A stretch of DNA of 64,000 nt, taken from NCBI GenBank assembly GCA_026826555.1, contig JAKSZT010054334.1, positions 36,861,406-36,925,405 of the forward strand, written 5' to 3'. The translations under genes and the position numbers were made by a program. This stretch comes from Tolypeutes matacus. Taxonomy: Eukaryota > Chordata > Mammalia > Cingulata > Chlamyphoridae. The notes beneath the pieces are model-generated. The model did not search any database, was not told the origin of the DNA, and was given only the letters and a program-made list of their open reading frames with translations. Shown in pieces: positions 1-12,239 of the stretch. The first letter of the stretch is position 1. Each line of letters starts with the position of its first letter.

Positions 1-729
1 TCAAAGTGGAAGACTTTTGCAATATCTTTAAAAGACTGGTAGATTTGGTAAAACAAATTAGAATGCTTGTTATAGCAACTCCTCTAGAGGTTATGATTGA
101 TACACATCATCTTTTTCCTCCAAATCATTCTGTATGAAGTTTATGCTGGCCTCACAGTTTGGTTGGTCTAGTTCATCCTTCTGACACGTCCACAGATTTA
201 AACACTTGGACATGTTGTCCTTGAAGGCTGTGGTTGTCACAATTGTTTACTTTCAGTTATTCTGGGGCATGAAAACACAAGAGAGTCACCAGTAAATCTC
301 CTTAGTTCTAAAAATTTGTCCCTATCTCATCCTTTCTTTTGTAAAGTGTACAATAAAAAATGTGTAGATGTAGTAGTAATTTAACCAAAAGCTTCCCACA
401 TTGCTGCAGTCTGATAATATGACCAATCATGTTGTAATTAATTATTAAATTTGTGATAAACAATAAAAGTACAGGCAGCTACTGAGTAGAGCTTTTAATT
501 CAACATTGTGTTCTAAGAGCTTTAAGGCTTATCAAGTAGATAAAATATGGTGTTTTGTGTAAAAAAGCTTGACATAAAAATATTATTCATGTTTATGCAA
601 ATTGCATTATATTACATAAATTATACCTACTGTAAGGATGGCAAAAAATTAAGAGGTATACTTAGGGCAGGTGTCCTTCTACATAGCAGCTAAAAAAATA
701 CAAAGCCAAAAAGAATATCGTTTTAAGTA

Positions 730-744
730 TAAATGTATGTATTT
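730..744. repeat. Target-site duplication, left copy (SINE at 745)
   Basis: TAAATGTATGTATTT, identical to 925-939 on the other side of the SINE. Confidence 0.9.
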
Positions 745-924
745 TTTTTTTTAAAAGATTTCATTTATTTATTCATTTATCCCCCCCTTGCTGCTTGTGC
801 TCGCTGGGTCAGCTAACCACGCCATGCGGGCGGGCTTGCCTTCACCAGGAGGCTCCGGGAACCGAACCTGGGGCCTCCCATATGGTAAACGGGAGCCCTA
901 CTGATTGAGCCACAGCTGCTTCCC
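745..924 (-). mobile_element. tRNA-derived xenarthran SINE (DAS/sloth type)
   Basis: The SINE lies on the minus strand: its A-rich tail appears here as a T run at the left, and its tRNA-like head is at the right. Read on the minus strand it starts GGGAAGCAGCTGTGGCTCAA and carries a B-box-like GTTCGGTTCC (rc of about 858-867). This matches the tRNA-Ala-derived SINE family abundant in armadillos and sloths. It is flanked by an exact 15-bp target duplication, TAAATGTATGTATTT, at 730-744 and 925-939. The intact duplication suggests a fairly young insertion. Confidence 0.85.
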
Positions 925-939
925 TAAATGTATGTATTT
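925..939. repeat. Target-site duplication, right copy (SINE at 745)
   Basis: TAAATGTATGTATTT, identical to 730-744. Together the two copies define the SINE ends to the base. Confidence 0.9.
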
Positions 940-1314
940 GTGGAAAGCCTATATACATACAGAGTATTATCCTTTAATAATATCTTATTATTTGGCTCTA
1001 AGTCAATTATTTATCAGAGGAGTATCACTTTTGGGGGATTTAAACTTGGCTAGATTATATTATTATACTATTGACTAAATAACCAAATTTATCTTTTCTT
1101 CTCCTCAATTTATTAAAAGGCTCAAAAATATTCAGAGTTGCTTGAGAGTAAAACCAGACTTTTCACCTTTTAGTTATAGTCTCTAATAGAGTGCTTAGTA
1201 TATTTATATTTATGGTAAAATTTAGTTGAATGACTAAAACTTGGTGAAGGTTATGCTTTATCTATCAGCTTTACCCCGTAAGTCTTTGCATGGAAACTTA
1301 AAAGGTGGACAAAC

Positions 1315-1983
1315 TGTGGTAGATGGAATTCTAAAGAATCCCTACTTTCCTCATCTCAATTCCTTAGTCATGCAAACACTAATCCAGGCAATGCTGTGAA
1401 GGGACTTTGAAGTTGGCATTATGGCTACCAATCACCTGACTTTAAGACAGAGAGATTATCCTAGATTATCCAAGTGTAAATACATGAGCACCTAAAAGCA
1501 AAAGAGGAATCCAGAAGAGTCCATCAGAGAGAGGTGCTAGTCTAAGAGAGAAAAGAGATGTGACAGAAGGGAAGGGAAGAGAGATCTGAAGCATGAAAAG
1601 GAATTGACTTGCCACTGCTGCCCTTAAAGTTGGAGGAAGGGAGCTGCAAGCTAAGAATTGTAGGCAGTTTATAGAAGGCAAGAATGACCCCCACACAACA
1701 GCCAGCAAGGAAATGGGAACCTCAGTCCCACAACCATATGCAACTGAACTCTGCCAATAACATAAATAAGTTTAGAACCAGATTCATTTCCAGAGCCTCC
1801 AAAAGGGGATGAGCTCTGCCAACACCTTAATTTTGGCCTTGTGAGAACCAGAGTAGATGAGCAGTAAAGCCATGCCCAGACTTTTATATGACTTACATAA
1901 GAACTGTGAGATAATGATGGGAGTTGTTTTAAGCTGCTACATTTGTTTTGCCTTGCTATGGCAGTAATAAGAAACTATTATAC
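1315..1983 (+). mobile_element. MLT1-type (ERVL-MaLR) solo LTR
   Basis: The sequence runs from a TGTGGTAGATGGAATTCTAA start to a GAAACTATTATA end. Typical MLT1 3' features are present: CTCAGTCCCACAACCATATG, then GCCAACACCTTAATTTTGGC, then GAACTGTGAGATAATGATGG followed by GTTGTTTTAAGCTGCTACAT. No internal retroviral sequence is attached, so it is a solo LTR. Ends are approximate because target duplications are not clear. It lies in the sense direction of KLHL1 and abuts another LTR at 2011. Confidence 0.75.
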
Positions 1984-2010
1984 CCACCAATCATTTTTAA
2001 ACTTAAATAA

Positions 2011-2689
2011 TACATTAGCCAAAGGGGTGCTGATACAAAGTACCAGAAATCTGTTTGCTTTTATAAAGGGTATTTATTTAGGGTAAAAGCTTACAGTTAT
2101 AAGCCCTAAAGAGTCCAACTCAAGGTACCATAAGAGATATTTTCTCACCAAAGTCTGTTGCCACGTGTTGAAGTGAGATGGTTGCCAATCTCTGGTGGGA
2201 GTTCAACCTTCCTCTTCCTCTTTAGGCTCTGTGACCCAGCTTCTTCCCATCTCAGATGTAGGTCAGAGGGCTCATTTCTTTTGGGGACTTCTCAGCTGTG
2301 TAAGGCTCTTGTCTTTCAGCTACAGACTGTCAGGCAAATGGCTCAGCTCTCCCCAGAGTTCAGCTGTTTGAGCCTTCTCTTTCTGTCACATGGCAAGACC
2401 TAAATGACCAAGTTCTCTCCTCTTCCACGTCTATGGAGCTCTCTTTCTTCCTGTGCCTTCTTTTTCTATCTGAGTGTCCATTTATATATTCTACCAAAGC
2501 GGCAGGGGCTCAAACCTGAGTTGCCCTAATGGCGTGGTCTAATCAAAGCCCTAATCTTGATTTAATCAAGTAAACAGAAAACCTCTGAATTTAATTTAAT
2601 CAAAGGATATCACGCCCAGAGGAACAGACCAGTTTACATGCATAATCCTTATCTTTATGGGGATTCATAAATAATATCAAACTGCCACA
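2011..2689 (-). mobile_element. Minus-strand solo LTR, xenarthran MaLR-like family
   Basis: Read on the minus strand it begins TGTGGCAGTTTGATATTATT and ends close to CTAATGTA, giving TG...TA termini with one presumed change from CA. Exact 5-bp flanks AATAA occur at 2006-2010 and 2690-2694, the duplication size of ERVL-type elements. The text resembles an LTR I have seen repeatedly in sloth and armadillo sequence; I cannot give its library name. The 81-codon open frame at 2158-2403 is a chance frame inside it. Confidence 0.7.
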
Positions 2690-5600
2690 AATAATAAGAA
2701 AAAAATCAAGTTATTTAATGGCATTGCCAAATGCAAAAATGCATATTTGAAATATTTTAGGAAATAATGATTAGTTATTTTCCTATTAAAACCCTCTGGG
2801 ATGGAAATGCATATAGCTTTGAGCCTTTTGAGTTATGAACTTCTATTTTTCCATAGTAGTCCTCTTTCTTTTTATTATAACATTTATAAAATATAAGTCT
2901 ATGGAATTTTGTTTGGCACCATCTTTCATATTTAATGCATTGTATGTAACAATGTATGTTGTAATATAACTAGTGGTTCCTTTATTTGATGAGAGATTAA
3001 TTACATGGATTAAATTACTGCTTGGAAAACTCAAGGAAAATTTATTATATATTTGTGTTACTACCAGGTGGAATTTCCCCTCTTTATTAGAGGTTTTTGC
3101 ATAGTCTAAAATGTACTCTCACATAAATTTCCATTTTAGGGTTTTCTTTGGAAGAATTTTTATAACTTGCTTTTGACAACAATTATAATCATGTCTGCTG
3201 TTGTGCTTTACAATAAACTAAATATCCTGTGCTGTGATTTTGTAATATTGTTTGTAAGCAAATGGTAAATTAGCCTAGCCCAGAGGGAAATAGTCCAAAT
3301 CCTTTTATTAAGCAATAAATGAATGCAAAATGATAATTGAAATTTTACATTCTATGGACACTGTTTAGACCTTACAATTCCAAAATTGTAATGCATTCTT
3401 TGTTGGAGAATGCTAGTGCTGTTTTTCACTGTAAAGTAATCAATGTGTTTATCTAAGCAACCCCCATATCTCATCATCCTTTTACTTCAACACATTCTTT
3501 TACTAACTTTCTAAATATTTTAGCTTATATATATATATTCCTGACCCCTCAAGGATCACTTAGGCTCATAAGCACAAAGACAAATTGCCATCTAAATCTA
3601 GATTTACAAAATAGTCATTTTAGTACTGAAAAAAAAAAAATTCCAGTTACACTAAGTATAGAATGATTGGTACCTGATAAAATACACCCTCCTACACATC
3701 AAAGGGAAAACAGAAATATTATCTTGCATTAAAATTTTCTTTCTCTAGAGAGGTTGTAGAGGATTGTTATTTTTATGCTTTCATCAAACACTGTAACTCC
3801 TTTAAGATAATTTTATGTGACTAAGTATCCTCAACAGTTTGCTGCAATGAAAAGAAACAGCTTTGACTATGTAGGTATGCCATAGTCTCCTGATTTAATT
3901 GGCAGTGATACCATTTCTCCTGTGGCTGGTACTAACATATGGTTTTGAAAGGATTGTGCGGAGATTTTCACTTTCTTCCCAATCTTCCCAGCTGCTGCTA
4001 CTTTGAATGATTTCTATAAGAAAGCTGATCTGGAGCAAGTTATTAAGGAGGGGAGAAGAATTAGGCTTTGCCCCTCTGAAGGAGTGAATAAGCTTGATGC
4101 TAATAATTACAAAATTTTATACTACTGCTCTGACTAGTAATTTAACATGCACAGTGTTACACAGTTTACAAAGCATTTACCACATTTGAGAATAGCTAGT
4201 TACATTCCTGTTTAACCCAAAATCGAAGTAGAATATTTGAAGAAACTGAGCTGTTTTTGTTTTTGTTTTGCTAGTGAATTTTATAAATAATTTTTGTATT
4301 TCCCTTTTCCTGTATTAGTATATAATATACACTATATATTAAAACTTTTGAATACTATGTCTCCAAATATCAGAAGCAGGCCAAATTATTACAAAGTTTA
4401 AAGAATCCTCCAAAGTAATTAATATGCTTTGCATTGGTTTGTAAAGTAGAGAATTTTAAAAAAAACAAAACCTCACCTGAGCTTGCAAACAAATCAAAAA
4501 AGTAGGTTAGGTTTTGTTGTAAGATTCATTGTCAAGATGAGGAGCTGGTTCCTTAGAAAGACCAAGTGTCTATTGCCTGGGAAATCAAAACTCGGATGTA
4601 CCAGAATTGGGACTTTATTCCAATTCTTTTTATTCAAAAGCCATAGCTTTTTTCCCTATAAATCTCTGTCTCATCCTTATCTCTTTAATAACCCTATGTC
4701 AGCAAACATTTATAGTCATAGAATCATATACTTTTAAGAAACTTAACAAGTCTACCTTTTTTCCCATATGATAACCTTGAAAGATGGCAATCAGATTATT
4801 CCTGATACTGGATATAGATTTGGGTTTATTTTAAAATAATTAATACACCAATATTTTGGGGGAAAATTACTACCTATTAATTAGCCAGTATTTAGTGGGT
4901 GGTAATTAATTTTAAAAGAACACTGATAGCCATTTACTTTAGTGTAAAAAGTTTGGATCTAGGTAGCTTTGCTCTAGGAGAAGGGAACTTGGAAGGACAT
5001 ATGTATTTAGATTTCTTGGGGAGTCTAATTACTAATAGCACTATTCAAAAGCTAGGTTTCCCATGCAAAATAAAAGGTGTAATATAAGTACACAACTTCC
5101 AATCTATGAAAATATTGTTTCTTCAACAATAAACAGGTGCCAAGAGAGAATAGGTAATTCTCACATTTTAATGTGTAAAGAGAAAAATGTTAAATTGCTA
5201 AGAGTAGTATCAAAAGCAACAAAATAATTTTAGTTTAGAGATATGTGTTGCTTTTATTTTTGTAAATGGATTTTGATCAAGCACAGAGGAATGCAGTTAT
5301 CCTCAGCAACTAGATTATGAAGGACATGGCTGGTTGCCCAGACAAACCAAAAGGGAATAATGAAGCAGGGTATGAATGCAAGTCAGGGCAGAGAAATACA
5401 AAGATCTTGGAGCAAGACTGGTTTGACAAATGTGTCACTAAATTCATCATTAAGCCGGTTTGGGGATATAACAATCTTAGGATATATAAGTTATATTTGT
5501 CCAAATTATGTCTCATAAATTTATAAATTTTTAGTCTATAGAGTAATTTAGTTACAACAATCCACCTCCTCATAATTTAAAAACCCCAATAACATGCTTA

Positions 5601-6559
5601 TATTGTGCTACTGAATACTAAAACATGGGTGGCTCTTCCTAGCTATACAGTCTGTATTCTGCTATTATGAAAAAGAGTCTGATTTATAATTGGACTACTT
5701 AAAGAAATTCTTTTCCATATTCGTTTCCTAAGAGCTGATGACAAAATTGATAGGAAACAGGGTAATACTGTTAAACTTGTATGCATTTATCACTCTTTGA
5801 ACACTGATTTTCCTTGATTTTTAAACTGAATTTTTATCTACTTTAACGCATTCTTACAAACCAACATATATAATGAAATATTTGAAGTAAGGATTTTATA
5901 CAGTGTTTACTTCTTATTTCTTTTTCTTGACTTTATTTGGATATCTCCTTGGGGAAGACAAAAAATATGAATGCAAATAGGAAATATAGAGTGCAAAAAT
6001 ATTTTTGAATTTTAAAATTTTTTTTCCCTTTTTCTGAAGTTATTTCCAGGGAAATCCTGCTAGGATAATATCTTCTCCTCTTACCTTCTCTAATTTTGAA
6101 AATTAACACACTTTACAGAGATTATTATGCTGGTAATACTTTAGTTCTTAAGAGATGATATGAGAGAGAAAATAAAGTCATCTCCAAGTGTTTGAAAAGC
6201 GATAAATAGAATAGTAATTGTTTTGCTCTGGGGTTAATGTAAGAAAATGATGAGAAGGCAGATTTTATTTCAAAATGAGGATAATTTTCTGACAGTGCTA
6301 TTCAGCAATGACATGGCCTCCTTTTAGGGTAGTGAATTTCCCATCACTGAAAGGTATCAGTGAGTGAGCACTGCACAGAAAAAGTACATGAGAGTGTAAA
6401 TTAAATTATGTGACTACAATGATTGCTTCCAATTTGAAATTATGTGAGGTAGCAGAAATTCCCATTTTCTATCCCTGCTATATGATGATATTAATTGGAT
6501 TAAATGACATCAACATTTCTTTAGAAATCTCAGAATCTCTGAATCTGTGATAAATATTT

Positions 6560-6860
6560 CTTTGTCTTGGGAATTGTTATTCCAGAGAGAAGAGGTGACT
6601 ATCTCTTAACCTGAACTCCCCTAAACTCCTTTGTAACATTTTCAATCTCATCCTCTGGACCCTATTAAATCCTCCATTTCTCTCTCTTATCTTAAAGTGT
6701 ATGTATCTCTCTTATAGCATCATGTTGTCCTTCTCATAAAGGAATGAATTCCTTAAGGTCCAGAAATTTCATTTTTGCTTCTGAATTTGCAGTATTAAAC
6801 ACATATTAGGCACAAAGCAAGAACTCAAAGTTTTGCTGACTGGACAATTAGGAAAGAAAG
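6560..6860 (+). repeat. LINE-2 3' end fragment
   Basis: A degenerate match to the 3' end of LINE-2: a CT-rich stretch, then a GGAATGAATTCCTTAAGGTC region like the AGAATGTAAGCTCCATGAGG consensus, then AACACATATTAGGCACAAAG. Boundaries are approximate. Confidence 0.5.
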
Positions 6861-6939
6861 AGAGAAGAAAAAAATATTAAGGTACATTATACAGCTAGCA
6901 ATAAGAGGTAGAAGTGAAAGTTAGAGTCAGATGCAGTGT

Positions 6940-7190
6940 AATAATGGCTGTGTGCCAAGCATTTCTTTATGCACACTAAATTTAATTTAATCTTTATATT
7001 TAATAATCACACGAGTGCTTTAAGGTGGATACTGTGTTTATTCCCATTTACAGATAGGAAATCAATCCCAGAGAGCTAAGCAAATTCCTAACGTCACACA
7101 GCCAGAAAGTGGTAAGCTTGGGATGTAAACCCTAGTCACCTATCTAAAGTCATTTCTCATTACCACCATTCTGCACTGTGGATATCAGGG
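6940..7190 (+). repeat. MIR SINE
   Basis: It carries the MIR core order: loss of TTAATCCTCACA-like text, then TTCCCATTTACAGATAGGAA, then GAGAGCTAAGCAAATTCC, then GTCACACAGCCAGAAAGTGG. This is an old mammal-wide tRNA-derived SINE. Confidence 0.75.
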
Positions 7191-7301
7191 CACCAAAGAG
7201 GAGTTGGAAACAAGATGTAGGTGAGCACTCAAGAATCAAGGTGTATATATGTTGCCACGGTTAAAGTATGATAGTGACTCCAAAACAGATGTGCAGAAGG
7301 G

Positions 7302-7439
7302 AGAGGATGTGGCTCAAGTGGCTGGGCATCTGCTTCCCACATGGGAGGTCCTGGACTTATTCCCTGGCTTCAGTACCATTAAAACAATACACACACACAC
7401 ACACACAAAGAAAAAAAGAAAAAAAAAAAAAAAAGAGAA
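7302..7439 (+). mobile_element. tRNA-derived xenarthran SINE, sense orientation
   Basis: It starts near GAGGATGTGGCTCAAGTGGC, continues CCACATGGGAGGTCCTGG, and ends in a (CA)n tract followed by an A-rich tail. It belongs to the same head family as the SINE at 745 but is shorter. Imperfect flanks GTGCAGAAGGGA (7290-7301) and GTGCAGAGGAGA (7440-7451) look like a decayed target duplication. Open frames over this element are driven by its low-complexity tail. Confidence 0.75.
7386..7434 (+). repeat. (CA)n microsatellite and A-rich tail
   Basis: About ten CA units followed by AAAGAAAAAAAGA and a long A run form the 3' tail of the SINE. It is a likely length-variable site. Confidence 0.9.
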
Positions 7440-7514
7440 GTGCAGAGGAGAACCAGAATTAACCAAAAGCTGAAGGATTGATAGCCCAGGTGGTGCCATG
7501 GGAAGTGTCATAGA

Positions 7515-7680
7515 CTTAAAGACAAGAGACTGAATTCCTAATGAAGCTTTCTCTTGACTAGCTATGTGTCTATGTAGAAAGCCCTCTGAGCCTCAACATT
7601 CTCATCTGTAAAATAACAAGGTGTAACTATCTCATAATGAGGCATCATTCCCTTTGAAACCATAAAGTACTCTTCAAAGG
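7515..7680 (+). repeat. MIR SINE
   Basis: It contains GACTAGCTATGTGTCTATG, then CTCTGAGCCTCAACATTCTC followed directly by ATCTGTAAAATAACAAGGTG. This is the MIR 5' half and core order. Ends are approximate. Confidence 0.7.
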
Positions 7681-9399
7681 TTCAGGAAGAAAGTTTGACA
7701 CAAAGATTAAAAATTCAGGCAAGGCAAATAGTCAAAGCCCAAGAAAACTGGTTTTACAACCTGAAATGGTTAGACTCATAACAGCACTTATGTCAGTGTA
7801 GCAACCTTAAGGTCACTGTTACAAGAAGCCCTTGGAGAGTTTCAGCCTTCCTTTCTAGAATGTTTAGATTCCAGAGAAAATAGAAAAAGATATAAAGGGA
7901 TGTAGATCCTAAGAATGGACCATTTTTTTTTTCCTGTCACTGGTACTTCTTTGAGTCATGGAAACCCTAATATTTATTAAGGGAATTATTCTATAAAATA
8001 GAGAACTCAGAAATAATCATTGAAAAGATTGGAAATAATTGCCATACTTGCTTAGGTTGGAGTGAGAGTTTTAACAGAACTTCTTAAATCCCTCTTACAA
8101 TGTAATGAAAGAATGCTACTTCTGAAGTCAAAAGATGCAGGTGTCAGTCTAGCTTCTGACAATAGTAGTACCACAAATAGATTGTGAAACTCTTAAAACT
8201 TTACTTGCAAAAGATGTTTAAAGAATTTAAATTTTAAAATTCTATGACTTTCGGCCAAAGTTCACTTACACAATAACTCTTAATCACAGATGCTTGCATA
8301 GGCAATTCCCAGACTCTCTCTTCAGTTTTCTATTTATTTGGCACCATGAACGTTTAAAGAATTCATCTTTCTAGGCAATAATTTTTAATGGACAATTAAA
8401 TAAATCATATCTTACAGATAAACTTTGGGATTGAGCTAGAGATTCTTTAGCGGTTCTGGCACAAGATTAACTTGTCCAATATAATGTTTAGGACAATGAT
8501 TTGGAGGTTCCAAACATTGCCTGTTGGTCATAGGGTACAAAATGGTGCAGCATAGGTCTACATTCAGTTACTTTTAATAGCAAAGAGGTTTGTTTGAGTT
8601 CTCCATAATATTATATAATTTGTTGTCTTGCTAGTAGCCATTAATGAAGAAAACAAAATTAAAGTCTGTGTTAAAATTATCTGGACATTAAAATTATTGT
8701 AATACAGTGTAATATCCATATTTTAAACTATTAATAGCTAAAATATAATAGTTTGGGCAAATTTACTTATCTTCTGCTTGACCTAATATTACCATTAATT
8801 TTTAGCTAACTTTTTAAATTATGTAGAAAAAAAGAGATATTTCCATTAGTATTTCAATTGATTTACTACTTATTGATATGATTACTTATAATAACATAAA
8901 GGATTAAACAATAATATAATTAAGGGACAGAAGGAAAGGAAGACTGGAAATTATGTTTATGTTAAATTCAATAAACAATTTAACAGCAATAACAACAAAA
9001 ACTGGTAAAAAGTTTCCATTTTAGAATGAAATAAAAACTGTATGAATTGTTTCTAACTAGCAAAGTATTTTAAAATATCGTGAAATAGCAAAAGTATATC
9101 AAGTGGGGAATTTTGTCTTTATTTCTATAATCAAGATGGATATTATGTCTTATGCATTGGCAATTTACATTTCGTGCCCAAAACTTACTTCATAATAAAA
9201 TTTTCAACCTATATGTAGAAGTTGTGTGTGGTTATATATATATTTATATATGTATAAATATTTACTTATGTGTGTATGTATAAATATTGATACACATATT
9301 TGTGTTCCCATTTAATAGAGAGACTTTAAAAGTTTTAGAAAAGTTTTTAATTTTAATTAAAATAAATTAATAAATAAATTTATTTCTTACATTATCTGG

Positions 9400-9810
9400 A
9401 CTAATCTACCTTTTCATTGCTATCTCTCCCTATTTCTCTGTGCTCATTCTCAATCAAACTGACAAACCAACTATAGCACCACATAGTATATTACCTGCTA
9501 TTATGTTTTGGTTATATGGTTTCCTATGGTCAAAATTTCATAACTCCTCATTTCCCATTTTCAAATTTGAACTCATGCCTACTATTCTAGGTACATTTGA
9601 ATAGCAAACTTTTATGAATTGATGATAATCTCTTCCTTCTCCATTTCCTACTAATAACATGGTTACTTTCTAAGCACTACACTTTTTATAAGTGCTCCAG
9701 ATATGGTAAACTTTTTGAGGCAAATTATATTTTGTCCTACTCATAACAATAATCCAGGACCACATATTAGGTGTTCAATAAATCAATGTTGGGTGAATGA
9801 CTGAATAAAC
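9400..9810 (+). repeat. LINE-2 3' end fragment
   Basis: Degenerate LINE-2 tail: TCTCCCTATTTCTCTGTGCT early, a TTTTTGAGGCAAATTATATT region, and a final AATAAATCAATGTTGGGTGA-like end. Confidence 0.5.
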
Positions 9811-10814
9811 TTAAAGAAAGATATTATACAAAAGGTAGGCAGGCCAAAATGTGTAGATGTCTCTTGTTACTTGATCTTCACAGACAGGAAGTAGTTAACT
9901 AAGGTCCATGGGTTAGCTAAGAAAATATAAATGTGAAATGGTATTTGTACTTTTAAGAGTAAAATATAATAAAAAGGGTACAATTAATTGACAGAAGGTA
10001 GATTGCATTAAACAGAGAAGTTATTAGGCAGGATATCATTAAAGGAGGACTGATGGGGAGAGAAGAATAGAAATTCAGAATTCCATAGTATATAAAGAAA
10101 AGAATAATAAAAATCATATACGAACAATAGTGAATGGCAGTTATATCTGATACCTGCTTCCTAATGTTTAGTTTCTTTATAGCAGCTTTTACAAACAACA
10201 TTGCTTGTTCCCAAAAGATTTAATATGATTTACAAAGGATTCAAAATAATAGGAATATTCTCTAAATTAGAAACAGGAATAAAAGAAGATAGAATTTAAT
10301 GCAGTGATACTAAATGAAACCATTACCAAAGCCATCTGAAAAATAAATCAAACTATAAAAGGCTATAGATATCCTATCAGGTGGATTTCAATTTTGCTCT
10401 GTTTTCTAGTGGCTGTATAAAAAGAGAAATCTGATCGGTTTCTAATTTACAATATCCGTGATAAAAGCAAACCAATTTGCTCCAAAAAAAGTGCAATTCT
10501 TCCTCCTACCTAAACCTAAAAGACATTTCCCCTAATGGCTATTATAAAGAAGATACTGTAAAATATAATGAAATATGCCTTGAACAGTATCTTTATGAGA
10601 GACCCCACCAACAGATTCATAGGGCTGATTTTTATGGTATCCCTCAATATACCATACAATGCAGCTACACAATTCCATGTGTAGGAAAATAGGTATAGAT
10701 TTTTGAGTAACTGAAAAAATAGATGGACAAAAAATCCTTTAAAGAATCTTCAGAAACATCGTTACCTTATTGTAGCTTTCTACAGAAATTTGGTGGCACT
10801 GCATATCTGAATGC

Positions 10815-10990
10815 TCAATTTGTTCATGCAGTAAATAGCTATTGGGCATCTATAATTTATATAGCACTGTATTAGGCAAAAAGGAAAATTAGGAACAAAA
10901 CAATTCTTGAAGTTTGCTATTCTGTAATGTCAACTAAATATAAATAAGTATGACAAATGACTGGAGACAATGTAAAAATTAACATTCTCT
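10815..10990 (-). repeat. LINE-2 3' end fragment, antisense
   Basis: TTTGTTCATGCAGTAAATAG followed by GCACTGTATTAGGCAAAAAG matches the reversed LINE-2 tail (mobility of CAACAAATATTTATTGAGCA and CACTGTGCTAGGC). Heavily diverged. Confidence 0.45.
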
Positions 10991-11094
10991 TGTGAAAGTT
11001 GAGGACTCTCTACTTCCAAGGATACAATTGCAACATGGGTCAGTTTTCTTCTCAGAGAATAATTAGTCTGAATCTGCCCTAACAAACTGATAAC

Positions 11095-11300
11095 TAGCCA
11101 TTAAGATGTATGTGTACCCTCTGGGTTCCAGACTTTATGCCAGGATCTAGAGAAACAAAGTTACATAAGTTAGGGTCTTTGTCTCAAGGAACTTCCAGGT
11201 TATAATAATAACCCCAAGTGCACCAAAGATTTGGCTGCCATTTGTTAACTGTTGTGTCAAGGATGTACATACCACATACTGGGAAGTAATTAGGAGATTA
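11095..11300 (-). repeat. LINE-2 3' end fragment, antisense
   Basis: TTTATGCCAGGATCTAGAGA followed by GGTCTTTGTCTCAAGGAACT resembles the reversed LINE-2 tail. Low similarity; alternative ancient repeats are possible. Confidence 0.35.
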
Positions 11301-11860
11301 TGGCAGCAAACCGGAAGATGAAAAATGGGAATCTGAGTTAGCCTGAGAAGCCATCATGAGGGGAGTTAGATATGAGAGATAATAAGAGGGTGGGACGTGT
11401 GGGGTTTTAGGACCTCGATGGCCTAAATGTAGTGCATTTTCCATTTTGAATGAATAATAATGCATTTTATGGTGTTACTTTTCTCTATGTAATTTTAGTC
11501 CCACTTTATGAAATATGGATATCATTGATAAGCTTTAAAAATTTTGAAATGTTATTGTTTTCGTATTCACCAAATCTTACATAGTAGTCCACTTGAGATA
11601 TTTAATCACTTAGTACATTCTGCCTACATAACAAAGCTTAACATTATAATCCCCCAGTTATTACAAGATCTTCTCTGTCCTGGATACATTTACACTTCAA
11701 TTACAATTACAATGCTTTCATCTTAACAGCTTCTTGTTTCTGAAGGATTGAGACTCAAGGATTATGTTATAAAAAGAACAAAGGTTATTGACTGCTTTTC
11801 TCATTTCTTTCTCAGATGCTTTACTAGCTAAGTAAAAGTGAAGCAGAATTTATACCAAGA

Positions 11861-11876
11861 TGTTTTCTCCCTGCAG
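11861..11876 (+). other. KLHL1: Splice acceptor of the KLHL1 exon
   Basis: A pyrimidine-rich tract, TGTTTTCTCCCTGCAG, ends in AG immediately before the first Glu codon. It sets the exon start and excludes the in-frame ATG at 11838 as a start codon. Confidence 0.85.
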
Positions 11877-12089
11877 GAAAACATAATGGAAGTTATCAGA
11901 AATCAAGAGTTTTTACTCCTTCCAGCCGAGGAACTCCATAAACTCCTGGCCAGTGATGATGTAAACGTTCCTGATGAAGAAACCATTTTCCATGCATTAA
12001 TGATGTGGGTCAAGTATGACATGCAAAGGAGATGCAATGATCTAAGTATGCTTCTTGCCTTTATAAGATTGCCACTGCTTCCACCACAG
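11877..12089 (+). CDS. KLHL1: KLHL1 internal coding exon (part of BACK domain)
   Basis: The 213-nt exon is 71 codons with no partial codon at either end. It begins Glu-Asn-Ile-Met-Glu-Val-Ile and ends Leu-Pro-Pro-Gln. It matches the BACK domain of KLHL1, the segment between the N-terminal BTB domain and the C-terminal Kelch propeller; recognisable runs are [40 protein letters not shown] and [11 protein letters not shown]. Family knowledge: KLHL1 is a neuronal, actin-associated BTB-BACK-Kelch protein reported to modulate voltage-gated calcium channels. The reading frame also extends upstream to an ATG at 11838, but that part precedes the splice acceptor and is intron. KLHL4 and KLHL5 are close paralogues; the [16 protein letters not shown] stretch fits KLHL1 best from memory. 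The exon is intact, with no stop or frameshift. No neighbouring KLHL1 exon was recognised in the window. Confidence 0.88.
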
Positions 12090-12095
12090 GTAATT
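12090..12095 (+). other. KLHL1: Splice donor of the KLHL1 exon
   Basis: The exon ends CCACCACAG and is followed by GTAATT, a good U1 donor. Translation past this point runs into unrelated residues and a stop at 12129-12131, as expected for intron. Confidence 0.85.
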
Positions 12096-12239
12096 TCATG
12101 TGATACTGTTTTAATAGATAGAAGTTGCTGAGAAATCCTAATTTAAAAGTAAACAAAATAATCCATTTTAAAATTATTAGTTATTTACACATTTTTGTTT
12201 CAATCAAGTACTCTTTTTAAGTGTATTAATGATGGGAAA

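Larger units (their letters stand above)
1..11876 (+). other. KLHL1: Upstream KLHL1 intron (partial)
   Basis: Inferred from the exon at 11877 and the lack of any other recognisable exon. Outside the repeats listed separately, 1-729, 2695-6550, 7690-9390 and 9820-10815 are AT-rich, single-copy-looking DNA in which I see no gene, RNA or regulatory element. Short open frames there (60-87 codons) lack recognisable domains. Confidence 0.7.

Noticed and set aside
7249..7511. Three overlapping open frames on both strands
   Set aside because: All cross the SINE and its (CA)n/A-rich tail; low-complexity translation.
10477..10692. 71-codon plus-strand open frame
   Set aside because: No recognisable family and no splice signals that would link it to KLHL1.
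11838..11876. ATG at 11838 as a start codon for the KLHL1-like frame
   Set aside because: A strong splice acceptor ends at 11876 and the residues before it do not fit KLHL1; the frame is open there by chance.
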